From NCBI RefSeq assembly GCF_000647975.1, contig NZ_JFKE01000005.1, positions 310,001 to 374,000 on the forward strand: DNA of 64,000 nucleotides, read 5' to 3'. The notes beneath the pieces are model-generated. The model saw only the letters and a program-made list of their open reading frames with translations, did not search any database and was not told the origin of the DNA. Numbering within the stretch: position 1 is the first letter of the stretch; the number at the start of each line of letters is the position of its first letter. The stretch comes from Actibacterium mucosum KCTC 23349 (GTDB lineage: Bacteria; Pseudomonadota; Alphaproteobacteria; Rhodobacterales; Rhodobacteraceae). A program made the translations under genes and the position numbers. Shown piece by piece: positions 51,425 through 61,295 of the stretch.

Positions 51425-53004
51425 GCACCGCCGCCGCGCAGGATACCGGGCGCGTCCTGATTGTGGGCGCGGGGCTTGGCGCGCTTTACGCGGCGCTGAA
51501 ACTGGCGCCGCGCCCGGTGCTGATGATCTCGCCCGATCCGCTGGGCCAGGGGGCCAGCTCGGCCTGGGCGCAGGGCGGGGTGGCCGCGGCGATGGACCTG
51601 GGTGACAGCCCCCGGTCGCATGCCGATGACACGGTGGCCGCCGGTGCGGGGCTGGTGGTGCCGGATATCGCACAACTGGTCACCGCCGAGGCGCGTGATC
51701 ATATTCTGGACCTGACCGCGCTGGGCACGCCGTTTGATCGCACCGATGGTGGCGATTACGTGCTGTCGCGCGAAGCCGCGCACAGCTATGCCCGCGTGGT
51801 GCGGGTGAAGGGTGATCAGGCCGGTGCCGCAATCATGGCGGCGCTGATCGAGGCCGTACAAAAAACCCCCTCGATCCAGGTGGTCGAAGGCGCGCTGGCG
51901 ACCGAATTGCATGTCGAAGGCGGCCGGGTCCGTGGCGTTTGGATCAGCAGTTCCGCCCCCGGCGGTTCCACCCCTGTGTTAATGACAGGTCCGGCGGTGT
52001 TGCTGGCTGGTGGCGGTTCGGCCGGGCTTTATGCCGTGGCCACCACGCCGCCGCGTATTCGCGGGCAGGTGATCGGCATGGCCGCGCGGGCCGGTGCACG
52101 GATCGCCGACCCGGAATTTGTGCAGTTCCACCCCACCGCGCTGGATGTGGGCGAGGACCCGGCGCCGCTGGCGACCGAGGCGTTGCGCGGCGAAGGCGCG
52201 GTGCTGGTCAATGCCGAGGGCGCGCGGTTCATGACCGGCCTGCATCCCGATGCCGAGCTGGCCCCGCGCGACGTGGTGGCGCGCGCCATCTTCGACGAAT
52301 GGCGGGCCGGGCGGCGCCCGATGCTGGACACGCGCGCGGCAATTGGAGCCCGGATTGTCGAGCAGTTCCCAACCGTTGCCAGCGCCTGCGCACGTCATGG
52401 GATTGATCCTGTGACCCAGCCGTTCCCCGTTGCCGCCGCCGCCCATTACCACATGGGCGGGGTTGAAACCGCCCCGAATGGGCGCGCATCGCTGCCCGGT
52501 TTGTGGGTCTGCGGCGAGGCCTCGGCCACGGGGCTGCACGGGGCGAACCGGCTGGCTTCGAACGGGCTGTTGGAAGCATTGGTCTATGGCCGCATCACGG
52601 CGATGGATATCTCTGCTGAATTGCCCGAGGGCATGGCCGCCCCGACGCTTGCCATCGCGTTCGAAGGGGCACCGGCCTGGACCGCGCCCGAGGCCGATAC
52701 CGCCGCGCTGCGAAAGGTCATGACCCGCGATGTGGGTGTTTTGCGCGATGCAGAGGGCTTGAAGGCCGCATTGGTCGCGATCGCACAGCTTGAGGCGCGC
52801 AATGTCGAGGTGCCCAGCTTTGTCAATATGTGCGCCACGGCCACGCTGATTGCGGCGGCGGCCTTGCAGCGTCAGGAAAGCCGCGGCGCGCATGCCCGCA
52901 CCGATTACCCGGACCCGTCGCCAGAGACGCCGGAACGTACCCATATCACCCTGCAACAGGCGATGGACATCCGCGCCGCCGCCGTGAACGAGGTTCAATC
53001 ATGA
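51421..53004 (+). CDS. nadB: L-aspartate oxidase, probable CTG start
   Basis: 527-residue flavoprotein that oxidises aspartate to iminoaspartate for NadA. FAD binding is [66 protein letters not shown] and [20 protein letters not shown] are diagnostic. No ATG, GTG or TTG in frame lies between an ATG at 51274, deep inside nadA, and the FAD motif. CTG at 51421 overlaps the nadA TGA (CTGA) and has AGGAG six bases upstream, so I start there. The 3' end overlaps nadC by 4 nt. Confidence 0.92.
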   Translation: MSTAAAQDTGRVLIVGAGLGALYAALKLAPRPVLMISPDPLGQGASSAWAQGGVAAAMDLGDSPRSHADDTVAAGAGLVVPDIAQLVTAEARDHILDLTALGTPFDRTDGGDYVLSREAAHSYARVVRVKGDQAGAAIMAALIEAVQKTPSIQVVEGALATELHVEGGRVRGVWISSSAPGGSTPVLMTGPAVLLAGGGSAGLYAVATTPPRIRGQVIGMAARAGARIADPEFVQFHPTALDVGEDPAPLATEALRGEGAVLVNAEGARFMTGLHPDAELAPRDVVARAIFDEWRAGRRPMLDTRAAIGARIVEQFPTVASACARHGIDPVTQPFPVAAAAHYHMGGVETAPNGRASLPGLWVCGEASATGLHGANRLASNGLLEALVYGRITAMDISAELPEGMAAPTLAIAFEGAPAWTAPEADTAALRKVMTRDVGVLRDAEGLKAALVAIAQLEARNVEVPSFVNMCATATLIAAAALQRQESRGAHARTDYPDPSPETPERTHITLQQAMDIRAAAVNEVQS

Positions 53005-53849
53005 CCCTGCAACCGCTGCCCGATTTCGTCATCGAACCCATGGTGCGCAACGCGCTGGCCGAGGATCTGGGCACCAATGGCGACATTACCACCCGCACGG
53101 TGATCCCGTCCGGCACCACCTATCGCGCGGCGATCCGGGCGCGCGAGGCGGGTGTGGTTTCGGGGATGCAGGTGGCACGGATTGCCTTTGCCTTGGTGGA
53201 TGCGGGGTTGCAGGTGGACACTCTGTTGCCCGATGGCAGCCCTTGTGCGCCGGGTGACGTGCTGATGCAGATCGCGGGCGACGCGGCCGCCATTTTGTCG
53301 GGCGAGCGCGTGGCGCTGAACTTTGCCGGGCGGCTGTCGGGCATTGCCACGATGACCGCCGGGTTCGTGGCCGAGACAGCGGGCACCAAAACCCGCGTGA
53401 CCTGTACCCGCAAAACCACGCCCGGTTTGCGCGCGGTGGAAAAGCAGGCGGTGTTGCATGGCGGCGGGTTCAACCATCGGTTCGGCTTGTCGGACGCGAT
53501 CCTGATCAAGGACAACCATATCGCCGCCGCCGGCGGGGTGAGCGCGGTTCTGAACGCGGTTCAGGCCCATGCCTCGCACATGATGCGGGTCGAGATCGAG
53601 GTGGATACGCTGGACCAGCTGGCCGAGGTTCTGGCGGTGGGCGGCGCCGATGTCGTGCTGCTGGACAATATGGACACGGCCACCCTGACCCGCGCGGTGG
53701 CGATGGTGGATGGGCGGCTGGTGACCGAGGCTTCGGGCAACATGCGCCGTGCCCGCATCGCCGAGGTGGCGGCGACCGGGGTGGATTACATCTCGGCCGG
53801 GGCGCTGACACATTCGGTTTCCACGCTGGACCTGGGCCTGGATTTCTAA
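53001..53849 (+). CDS. nadC: nicotinate-nucleotide pyrophosphorylase (carboxylating)
   Basis: 282-residue quinolinate phosphoribosyltransferase producing nicotinate mononucleotide. [51 protein letters not shown] and IEVEVDTL-like [15 protein letters not shown] are conserved. ATGA overlap with nadB gives translational coupling of the whole de novo NAD branch. Its product is also the phosphoribosyl donor of CobT, encoded 4 kb upstream. Confidence 0.96.
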   Translation: MTLQPLPDFVIEPMVRNALAEDLGTNGDITTRTVIPSGTTYRAAIRAREAGVVSGMQVARIAFALVDAGLQVDTLLPDGSPCAPGDVLMQIAGDAAAILSGERVALNFAGRLSGIATMTAGFVAETAGTKTRVTCTRKTTPGLRAVEKQAVLHGGGFNHRFGLSDAILIKDNHIAAAGGVSAVLNAVQAHASHMMRVEIEVDTLDQLAEVLAVGGADVVLLDNMDTATLTRAVAMVDGRLVTEASGNMRRARIAEVAATGVDYISAGALTHSVSTLDLGLDF

Positions 53850-53949
53850 CAATCCGCGCCAATACGCTTGCCGATGGCGCAATCCATGTTGCAATTCGCG
53901 CCAATCTGTTCATATCCTGAACACCCAGTTTTTCGCCGGTGGAGGGAAC

Positions 53950-54945
53950 ATGGCGCGGCAATTCCGATACAAGATTGCTCCTGCAATCGAACAGGTCTGC
54001 ACCTATTTCGATCTCAACAAACCCGCGCTTCTGCGCCATGCAGGGGTGCCTGCAGATGCGTTGGATGACCCATCCAAGGGGTTGACCGAGGCCCAGTTCT
54101 TCCGCGTGTGGCAAGGGATGTTCGAGGTGTCGGATGACCCCGATCTGGCGGTGAAAATTGGCAAAAGCTTTGCCCGAGCCGTGACGATTCCCGCCGCGCT
54201 GGCCTATTGTGCCAGCCGAAATGTGGGCGAGGGCGTGCGGCGGCTTGCAGATTTTAAACCGCTGATCGCCCCGGTCGCGCTTGAAACCGCCACGACCGAG
54301 CGCGGCTTTGAGATTACGGCGGTGTTTGCCGGTGGCCGCATTGCGACGCCGTCGATGGCCATGTTCGAAATCGTTTACCTGACCGAGATGATGCGCAATT
54401 CGGTGCTGCCGCAACTGGACCCGCTATCCGTCAGTATGCCACAGGCCGGCGCCGCCACAACGGCGGCGCGTTCGTTGCTGAATTGCCCGATTCGTGAAAG
54501 CCGGAATATCGAGATCGTGTTGCGGCACAGCGACGCCACGCTGCCGCTGATCTCGGCCAATGCGGATTTGCTGGACCAGGTGCAGATGGACCTGAACCAC
54601 AAGATGGGTCAGCAGGACGGGCAGGCGCTGACCTCGGAACGGGTGAAATCCGCACTGGTAGAGCTTCTGCCAGCGGGCAACCCAACGATCGAGGCTGTGT
54701 GCGAGCGGTTGGTGATCACCCGGCGCAGCCTGCAGCGCAAGCTGAAGATCGAGGGCCGGTCGTTCCAGGAATTGCTGAGTGAAACGCGCGAGGCGATGTC
54801 ACTGAAATACCTGCGGTCGGGCGAGATGAGCGTGGAAGAGATCTCGTACCTGTTGGCCTATCGCGACCCGAACTCGTTCTATCGCGCCTTTCACGGCTGG
54901 ACGGGCATGACCCCGGCCGAAGCACGTCGGGCGGTATTGCAATAG
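53950..54945 (+). CDS. AraC-family regulator
   Basis: 331-residue regulator of the OruR/ArgR-like group. The N-terminal domain holds LLRHAGVPADALDDPSKGLTEAQFFRVW and the middle AMFEIVYLTEMMR. The C-terminal double helix-turn-helix has PTIEAVCERLVITRRSLQRKL and EISYLLAYRDPNSFYRAFHGW. It starts at ATG 53950 after GAGGGAA. It ends one base before the stop of the convergent cyclodeaminase-like gene, a plausible target given the link of this group to ornithine and arginine metabolism. Confidence 0.85.
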   Translation: MARQFRYKIAPAIEQVCTYFDLNKPALLRHAGVPADALDDPSKGLTEAQFFRVWQGMFEVSDDPDLAVKIGKSFARAVTIPAALAYCASRNVGEGVRRLADFKPLIAPVALETATTERGFEITAVFAGGRIATPSMAMFEIVYLTEMMRNSVLPQLDPLSVSMPQAGAATTAARSLLNCPIRESRNIEIVLRHSDATLPLISANADLLDQVQMDLNHKMGQQDGQALTSERVKSALVELLPAGNPTIEAVCERLVITRRSLQRKLKIEGRSFQELLSETREAMSLKYLRSGEMSVEEISYLLAYRDPNSFYRAFHGWTGMTPAEARRAVLQ

Positions 54946-54946
54946 T

Positions 54947-55858
54947 TTAGCCGGGTAAAAGCCCCTCGGCGCGCAGGATCAGTTCGGCGGCGGCGGCGTC
55001 TTCGACAGCCAGCCCGCCCGACATGAACACCCGCACCCGGCCGGTGGGTGCGGCGGTGGTCCCGGCCAGAATCGCGCCCATCTCGACATCGGCTTGTCGT
55101 TCGGTGGCCAAAAGGTCGCCCGATTCGGCGTTGCAGCCCGCGACGCTGTCGGCCATCACACCATGGGCCAAAAGGCTGCTATCCAGCTCGCGCCAGCCGG
55201 GCAGGGGGGCGCCGACGCTGACGACCAGCGCGCCATCGGCGATGTGGTGATCAAACAGCACAGGTGCGCGGGCCGAGGTGCAGGCGATGACAATCTGCGC
55301 GTCCCGGGTGGCGGCATCGACGGTTTCGGCAAATTTCGCGCCTGAATCGGCGGCAAGGGCTTGCGCGTTGGCGGCGGTACGGCTGGTGACGACAATCTGC
55401 GCGCCGGGGTAGAGATGGCGGAACGCATCGATATGGGCGCGGCCCTGCACGCCGGCGCCGATGATCGCGATGCGGTTGGCCTGATCGACCACCCCGCGCG
55501 CCGCAGCGGCCGAGGCGGCGGCGGTGCGCAGCGTGGTCACCAGCGTGCCGTCGATCATCGCGATGGGAATGCCGGTATCGGCGGTCAGCGCGACGATCAC
55601 GGCGTGATGCGTGTGCAGGCCCAGATCGGCATTGCCGGGGCAGAATGTCACCACTTTCACCGCCGCGATATCGCCAAACCGGGCGGGCATCGACAACATC
55701 ACGCCGTCCCCGTCCAGCGGGGTGGAGCTGCGCAGCGGTTGCGGGGCCGAGCCGTCGGAAAACGCGATCAGGGCGCGGGCCATCTGGTCGATCAACGCGT
55801 CCGGCGTCAGGGCGCGGGCCACGGTTTCAGCGGGGATAAAGGGGGGTGCCTGGGTCAT
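54947..55858 (-). CDS. ornithine cyclodeaminase/mu-crystallin family protein
   Basis: 303-residue NAD(P)-binding protein. The Rossmann motif is IAIIGAGVQGRAHIDAFRHL with TSRTAANAQALA after it. The N-terminal VKVVTFCPGNADLGLHTHHAV and IDGTLVTTLRTAAASAAAAR are family blocks. Members include ornithine cyclodeaminase, delta1-pyrroline-2-carboxylate reductase and ectoine-utilisation enzymes, and the sequence alone does not choose among them. ATG 55858 is preferred to an upstream frame that runs into the glyA terminator. Confidence 0.83.
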   Translation of the reverse strand: MTQAPPFIPAETVARALTPDALIDQMARALIAFSDGSAPQPLRSSTPLDGDGVMLSMPARFGDIAAVKVVTFCPGNADLGLHTHHAVIVALTADTGIPIAMIDGTLVTTLRTAAASAAAARGVVDQANRIAIIGAGVQGRAHIDAFRHLYPGAQIVVTSRTAANAQALAADSGAKFAETVDAATRDAQIVIACTSARAPVLFDHHIADGALVVSVGAPLPGWRELDSSLLAHGVMADSVAGCNAESGDLLATERQADVEMGAILAGTTAAPTGRVRVFMSGGLAVEDAAAAELILRAEGLLPG

Positions 55859-55907
55859 GGGCGCAGCTTTGCGGATGCGTGCCGCGCTGCCAAGCCCGAA
55901 AAGCATC

Positions 55908-55932
55908 GGGGCGCCCAATGGCAGGGCGCCCC
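55908..55932 (-). terminator. stem-loop after glyA
   Basis: A 9-bp perfect GC stem (ggggcgccc and gggcgcccc, 7-nt loop) starts 8 bp beyond the glyA stop. The minus-strand continuation has only CTTTTC a few bases on, so termination may be partial. Confidence 0.6.
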
Positions 55933-55939
55933 GGTTTGA

Positions 55940-57235
55940 TTACATGCCGTCGTAGAGGGGGAAGCGGGCGCAGAGCTCGGCCACTTCGGCCTTCACGCGG
56001 TTCTCGACCTCGGCGTTGTCGTCCTCGCCATTGGCGGCCAGCCCGTCGACGACCTGCACGATCCAGTCGGCGATCTGGCGGAACTCGGGCTCGCCAAAAC
56101 CGCGGGTGGTGCCGGCGGGTGTGCCCAGGCGGATGCCCGAGGTGACAAACGGCTTTTCGGGATCAAACGGCACGCCGTTCTTGTTGCAGGTGATATGGGC
56201 ACGGCCCAGCGCCTTTTCGGCGGCCTTGCCGGTGACGCCTTTGGGGCGCAGATCGGCCAGCATCAGGTGGTTGTCGGTGCCGCCCGACACGATGTTGATG
56301 CCGCCCTTCATCAGCTGATCGGCCATGGCGCGGGCATTGGCGACCACTTGCGCGGCGTAGTCTTTGAACTCGGGCTGCAACGCCTCGCCAAAGGCCACAG
56401 CCTTGGCGGCGATCACGTGCATCAGCGGGCCACCCTGCAGGCCGGGGAATACGGCCGAGTTGACCTTTTTGGCGATGGCCTCGTCATTGGTCAGGATCAT
56501 GCCGCCACGCGGGCCGCGCAGCGATTTATGCGTGGTCGTGGTGACCACATCGGCATGCGGCAGGGGCGAGGGGTGCTGACCACCGGCAACCAGACCGGCG
56601 ATATGGGCCATATCGACCATCAGATAAGCGCCAACCTCGTCCGCGATCTCGCGGAACGCGGCCCAATCCCACACGCGGCTATAGGCGGTGCCGCCGGCGA
56701 CGATCAGCTTGGGTTTGTGTTCCAGCGCCTTGGCGCGGATCTCGTCCATATCCAGCATCTCGTCCTGCTGGCGCACGCCATAGCTGACCACGTTGAACCA
56801 CTTGCCCGACATGTTCACCGGCGACCCGTGGGTCAGGTGACCACCCGAGTTCAGGTCCAGCCCCATGAAGGTATCGCCCGGCTGCAGCAGGGCCAGGAAC
56901 ACCGCCTGGTTCATCTGGCTGCCGGAGTTCGGCTGTACGTTGGCAAAGCCTGCCCCAAACAGCTCTTTGGCGCGTTCGATGGCCAGCTCTTCGGCCATAT
57001 CGACGATCTGACAGCCACCGTAATAACGACGGCCCGGATAACCTTCGGCGTATTTGTTCGTCAGGACCGAGCCCTGCGCCTGCATGACCGCCTTGGAAAC
57101 GATGTTCTCGGAGGCGATCAGCTCGATCTCGTCGCGCTGACGTTCCAGCTCAAGGCCGTTGATGCGGGCGATATCGGGGTCGCGTGTGGCCAGATCTTCG
57201 GTGAAAAAGCCGTTGTCACGGTGGGGTGCATTCAT
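55940..57235 (-). CDS. glyA: serine hydroxymethyltransferase
   Basis: 431-residue PLP enzyme that interconverts serine and glycine with tetrahydrofolate and supplies one-carbon units. [30 protein letters not shown] is the N-terminal block, with the PLP lysine in [18 protein letters not shown] and [17 protein letters not shown] later. AGGAG lies before the ATG. It is divergent from NAD kinase across 183 bp. Length is normal. Confidence 0.97.
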   Translation of the reverse strand: MNAPHRDNGFFTEDLATRDPDIARINGLELERQRDEIELIASENIVSKAVMQAQGSVLTNKYAEGYPGRRYYGGCQIVDMAEELAIERAKELFGAGFANVQPNSGSQMNQAVFLALLQPGDTFMGLDLNSGGHLTHGSPVNMSGKWFNVVSYGVRQQDEMLDMDEIRAKALEHKPKLIVAGGTAYSRVWDWAAFREIADEVGAYLMVDMAHIAGLVAGGQHPSPLPHADVVTTTTHKSLRGPRGGMILTNDEAIAKKVNSAVFPGLQGGPLMHVIAAKAVAFGEALQPEFKDYAAQVVANARAMADQLMKGGINIVSGGTDNHLMLADLRPKGVTGKAAEKALGRAHITCNKNGVPFDPEKPFVTSGIRLGTPAGTTRGFGEPEFRQIADWIVQVVDGLAANGEDDNAEVENRVKAEVAELCARFPLYDGM

Positions 57236-57418
57236 CTGACATCTCCTTAAGGGTGCCTTGGTGCCGGTTTCGTCCGGGCTTTTAAAGGAAATGTAACAGA
57301 TGAAAAAGCCCCGATGGGTTGGAAATAGTTATGAATAGATTTCACCTTGGCGGGCTGCACGGTCTTGTCTTTCGCGGCGTGGCAGGCAAAGTCTGTTACA
57401 ACGAATGGAGGCCGCACC

Positions 57419-58186
57419 ATGCGCCAATGCGACAATATCGCCTTTCTGGCAAATGGCACCGAGATCGCCGAAGAGGCACGGCGGCATCTGTCGACCATGC
57501 ATGGCGACGTGCCGCCCGAACAGGCCGATGTGATCGTTGCGCTGGGCGGGGACGGGTTCATGCTGCAGACGCTGCACGGCACACAGCATCTGGATACGCC
57601 CGTCTACGGCATGAATTGCGGCACGGTTGGGTTCATGATGAACGAATATGCCGAACCCCGTCTGATCGAACGGTTGCAGGCCTCGGAGGAGGAGGTGATT
57701 CACCCGCTGCGCATGCGCGCGATGGGGGTGGACGGCACCATGCACGAAGCGCTGGCGATCAACGAGGTGGCGTTGCTGCGCGCGGGCTCGCAGGCGGCCA
57801 AGTTGCGCATTTCGGTCGATGGCAAGGTGCGGCTCGACGAGCTGGTCTGCGACGGGGCGCTGGTGTCGACCCCAGCGGGCTCCACCGCCTATAACTATTC
57901 CGCCCACGGGCCGATTTTGCCCATCGGTTCGGATGTTCTGGCGCTGACGGCGATGGCGGCGTTCCGGCCGCGGCGGTGGCGCGGCGCCTTGTTGCCGTCA
58001 GGCGCGACGGTGCGCTTTGACGTGTTGCAGCCCAGCAAGCGCCCGGTGATGGCCGATGCCGACAGCCGCAGCGCCTGTAACGTGGTGTCGGTCGAGATCG
58101 CGTCCGAGCCCAACGTGGCCCATCGCATCCTGTTTGACCCCGGCCATGGGTTGGAAGAGCGCCTTATCCGCGAGCAATTTGCCTGA
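57419..58186 (+). CDS. nadK: NAD kinase
   Basis: 255-residue enzyme producing NADP from NAD and [17 protein letters not shown] (GGDG motif), [23 protein letters not shown] and [25 protein letters not shown] are diagnostic. ATG 57419 follows a GGAGG site. The frame upstream is open for 24 codons but not family-like. Together with nadABC it places NAD(P) synthesis within 8 kb. Confidence 0.95.
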   Translation: MRQCDNIAFLANGTEIAEEARRHLSTMHGDVPPEQADVIVALGGDGFMLQTLHGTQHLDTPVYGMNCGTVGFMMNEYAEPRLIERLQASEEEVIHPLRMRAMGVDGTMHEALAINEVALLRAGSQAAKLRISVDGKVRLDELVCDGALVSTPAGSTAYNYSAHGPILPIGSDVLALTAMAAFRPRRWRGALLPSGATVRFDVLQPSKRPVMADADSRSACNVVSVEIASEPNVAHRILFDPGHGLEERLIREQFA

Positions 58187-58243
58187 TTTCGGCAGACCAC
58201 CGTCCGGATAACCGCAAAGGATCGGCATCTAAATTTTTATCCA

Positions 58244-59626
58244 TCAGGGCTTTTTCGCCCAGCTTTCGCGCTTGCGATAGATTGTCGAGGGTGACACATC
58301 CAGCACCCGTGCGGCGCGTGGCACCGACCCGCCGTGGCGTTGGATGGTCTCTTCGATCACCAATTGTTCGATCTCGGCAAGGGTTTTGCCCAACAACCCG
58401 TCCAGCGCCACGCGCGGCGGCGCGCCCACCATGGGGGCCGTGGGGGCGTGGCTCAGCGCCTCGGTCTCGTGGCGCAGGTCCAGTGGCAACATATCCTGCG
58501 TCACCAACGGGCCGTCATGCAGAACGATGGCGTGGCGCAGGACGTTCAGCAATTGCCGCACGTTGCCCGGCCATTCCAGTTGTTGAAACAATTGCTTGGT
58601 GGCCTCGTCCAGACCGGTGAAGGCGCGGCCTTCGTCGTTGGCGAACCGGGCGATCGACGCTTCGGCGATTTCGATGACATCATGGCCCCGATCCCGCAGG
58701 GGGGGCAGGTGGATCGGCACCACGTGAAGCCGATAGTACAGATCCTCGCGGAACCGACCGCGCCGAACCTCTTCCATCGGGTCACGGTTGGTTGCGCAGA
58801 TGATCCGGACATTCACCTTGCGCGGCGTTGGCGCGCCGACGGGTTGTATCATCGATGTCTGCAGGAACCTGAGCAGCTTGGTCTGCAGGTTCAGGTCCAT
58901 CTCGCAGATCTCGTCCAGAAACAGCGTGCCCCCATCTGCCACCGCCGCCGCGCCGGGCTTGTCGGCAATCGCGCCGGTGAACGAGCCCTTGAGGTGCCCG
59001 AACACCTCGGATTCCAACAGGTCGGACGGGATTGCCCCGCAATTCAACGGAACAAAGGGCCCATTGGCGCGGTTCGATTTCTCGTGCACGGCCTGCGCAC
59101 AGATTTCTTTGCCCGTGCCGCTTTCACCGGTGATGAACACCGTGGCCATTGACCGCCCGACCGAGCGGATGCGGGCATAAACCTGCTGCATCAGGGGCGA
59201 ACTGCCGACGAAGGTGCCGAACGCGCCGGGCGCCGTGCCGGGGCTGGTGGTAGGTTTGGACCGATTGCCGTCATCAAGGGCGTTTTCCACCGCGTTCAGA
59301 AAGCGTTGTTCGTTGAATGGTTTCAGCAGGAATTCATAGGCCCCGGCGCGCATCGCCTCGACCGCGCGGTTGATCGAGCCATTGGCCGTGACCACGATGA
59401 CGTTTGTATCGGGCTTGATCTCCAGCAGGTCGCGCATCAATTCCTGCCCCGACCGGTCGGGCAGCATCAGGTCCAGCAGCACAACGTCGGGCGCGTGTTT
59501 CTGAAACAGGGCTGCGCCCTCTGCCGCTGTCGAAGCCGAGACAACCTCGTGTCCCGCGCCGCGCAAAACAGATTCGTACACCATCTGCAACGAGGCTGTG
59601 TCTTCGATCAGCAACAGTGGCTTCAT
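58244..59626 (-). CDS. sigma-54-dependent response regulator
   Basis: 460 residues. The receiver domain (1-115) has acidic pocket E8/D9 and phospho-acceptor D52 in [11 protein letters not shown]. The AAA+ domain (about 140-370) has Walker A GESGTGKE, the sigma-54 contact loop as GSFTGA instead of GAFTGA, Walker [14 protein letters not shown] and an arginine-finger region [14 protein letters not shown]. The Fis-type helix-turn-helix (about 420-460) ends in [19 protein letters not shown]. Its ATG overlaps the hybrid kinase stop, so the two are a dedicated pair. Confidence 0.92.
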   Translation of the reverse strand: MKPLLLIEDTASLQMVYESVLRGAGHEVVSASTAAEGAALFQKHAPDVVLLDLMLPDRSGQELMRDLLEIKPDTNVIVVTANGSINRAVEAMRAGAYEFLLKPFNEQRFLNAVENALDDGNRSKPTTSPGTAPGAFGTFVGSSPLMQQVYARIRSVGRSMATVFITGESGTGKEICAQAVHEKSNRANGPFVPLNCGAIPSDLLESEVFGHLKGSFTGAIADKPGAAAVADGGTLFLDEICEMDLNLQTKLLRFLQTSMIQPVGAPTPRKVNVRIICATNRDPMEEVRRGRFREDLYYRLHVVPIHLPPLRDRGHDVIEIAEASIARFANDEGRAFTGLDEATKQLFQQLEWPGNVRQLLNVLRHAIVLHDGPLVTQDMLPLDLRHETEALSHAPTAPMVGAPPRVALDGLLGKTLAEIEQLVIEETIQRHGGSVPRAARVLDVSPSTIYRKRESWAKKP

Positions 59627-61155
59627 GCGCGCTCCTCGCCGAAACGGGTTTCGTTTTGCTGGGCGAGCCAGTTGCGGATTTCGGCAAGATCGTCAACGGC
59701 ACCTGGCGCAATCTTCGAGATAACCCCGTTGTCGTTTGAATTTGCCGCGTCATTCAATTGTTCGGCTTTGCCTTGCAGCGTCGATGATCCGACCGCCCCG
59801 GCCAAAGAGATCAGAACATGCGTGTGGGCCCGCATTTCGGCGTAGTCCATATTGGTCAACGCCCGTTCGATGCCCATCGATACCGTCGCGAAATCCTGTA
59901 TCAGGCGCGACATCAACTCGCGCCCGTGGGCCTCGCCGGCAAGGGCGAGAAGGCGATCGAGGTGCAGGGTTCCTTCCAGCGCGGTTTGCTCGCACGCAAC
60001 CTGGGGCGGTGTCCCGAACTTGGCCAGAAGTGCCGCGATGGCCTGGCCAAAGCTTTCCAAACTCATGATCGGCTTGGCCAGAATCGCATCGGCCCCGGCG
60101 TCATAGATCTGAGCGCGGTTCGACGACAGGACAAAAGCGGTCACCGCAAGGATCGGCAAGCGATCCGCGCCTTTGCTGGTTTCATCGGCGCGCCAGCTGG
60201 TGATCACGTCCAGACCCGACAGGCGGGGCATTTCTATGTCGACCAACGCCAGATCAATGGGCAGGCGCCGCAACAGGTTCAACGCCTGTTCGCCATCGGC
60301 GGCCACCATGCAGCGCGCGCCCAGAGTTTCCAGCATCTGGCGGATCAGCAGCTGGTTGGTCAGGTTGTCCTCGGCCACCAGCACGGTTTTCCCGGTCAGA
60401 TCGGGCGGGGCATTTTCGGCAGATTGCAGCGAAACGCCGGGGGCCCAGGCGGTGCGGGGCAGGATGATACTGACCTGCGCACCACCGTCCGGCGCGTTGG
60501 CGATGTCCAGACGGCCGCGAATGCGGTCCACCAGTTCGCGCACGATGTGCAGGCCCATGCCCGTGCCCGGTGTCGCACTTGCGGCCGGGCGACCGCCCAG
60601 TTCAAACAGGCGCGCCAGTGCTTCGTCGCTGAAACCGCGCCCGGTGTCGCGCACGGTAAAGCGCAATGCCTCGTGGCTGTCCAAGGTAACGCCCAGCGTG
60701 ACCACGCCCTTGGGCGTATGTTTCATCGAATTGCCAATGATATTGACCAACGCGCGTTCCAGCGCACGTTCCGGTGTGCCGATCAGTCGCGGCAGGTCGG
60801 CCCCCATTTTCAGGGTCAGACCCACGGGGTTGGCCGCACTGGTGGGCCATCGGTTGGCCAGCTCTTGCAGGAATTCGGGCAACTGGATCACGGCGGGGCC
60901 GGTGTCCGAGGGCAGCGCTTCGCCCGAGACCAGCGCAAGCACCTCGTCGCTGAGCCGTGCCAATTGCCGCGCCGCGCTTTGCACCGCGCGCAATTGCTGG
61001 GCCATGGCATAGTCCATCGACGACAGGTCAGACAGCTCTAGCCCACTGAGGATGTCCGAAATAGCGTTACGCATGTCGTGCCCCAATAGCGCCGCGCGGG
61101 TCTGTGTGACCTGCCGGTCGGGCGATTGGGGCATGGACATGTCAGGGTCACTCAA
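59623..61155 (-). CDS. sensorless hybrid histidine kinase with receiver and HPt domains
   Basis: 510-residue soluble protein. The phospho-accepting H26 is in LLGHDMRNAISDI. The ATPase domain has NIIGNSMKHTPKG, DTGRGFSDE and GTGMGLHIV. The receiver has D306 in LVDIEMPRLSG and K361. A C-terminal HPt-like domain has H446 in AHTHVLISLAG. There is no membrane segment, PAS, GAF or other input domain before H26. The start is TTG 61155 (GGAG nine bases upstream); an ATG at 61140 is possible. With the sigma-54 regulator it forms a full four-step relay. Confidence 0.88.
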   Translation of the reverse strand: MSDPDMSMPQSPDRQVTQTRAALLGHDMRNAISDILSGLELSDLSSMDYAMAQQLRAVQSAARQLARLSDEVLALVSGEALPSDTGPAVIQLPEFLQELANRWPTSAANPVGLTLKMGADLPRLIGTPERALERALVNIIGNSMKHTPKGVVTLGVTLDSHEALRFTVRDTGRGFSDEALARLFELGGRPAASATPGTGMGLHIVRELVDRIRGRLDIANAPDGGAQVSIILPRTAWAPGVSLQSAENAPPDLTGKTVLVAEDNLTNQLLIRQMLETLGARCMVAADGEQALNLLRRLPIDLALVDIEMPRLSGLDVITSWRADETSKGADRLPILAVTAFVLSSNRAQIYDAGADAILAKPIMSLESFGQAIAALLAKFGTPPQVACEQTALEGTLHLDRLLALAGEAHGRELMSRLIQDFATVSMGIERALTNMDYAEMRAHTHVLISLAGAVGSSTLQGKAEQLNDAANSNDNGVISKIAPGAVDDLAEIRNWLAQQNETRFGEERA

Positions 61156-61295
61156 TACACAGTCTCCGTGGTTTACCCTCAGTTGAGACCGAACGTCGGC
61201 ACTCGTTAGGGTTGCAACTACACATGCTTACCACGACACGCGCACCAGCCAACCTGTCTAAATCGGCAAGTGCGCGCAATTTTCGGGATCAACGG

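Noticed and set aside
53856-53880. GCGCCA/TGGCGC stem after nadC as terminator
   Set aside because: Six base pairs with a 13-nt loop and no T run; too weak to support.
58247-58260. GGGC-TTTTTC-GCCC hairpin near the nadK end
   Set aside because: It lies within the last codons of the sigma-54 regulator on the other strand and has no following T run.
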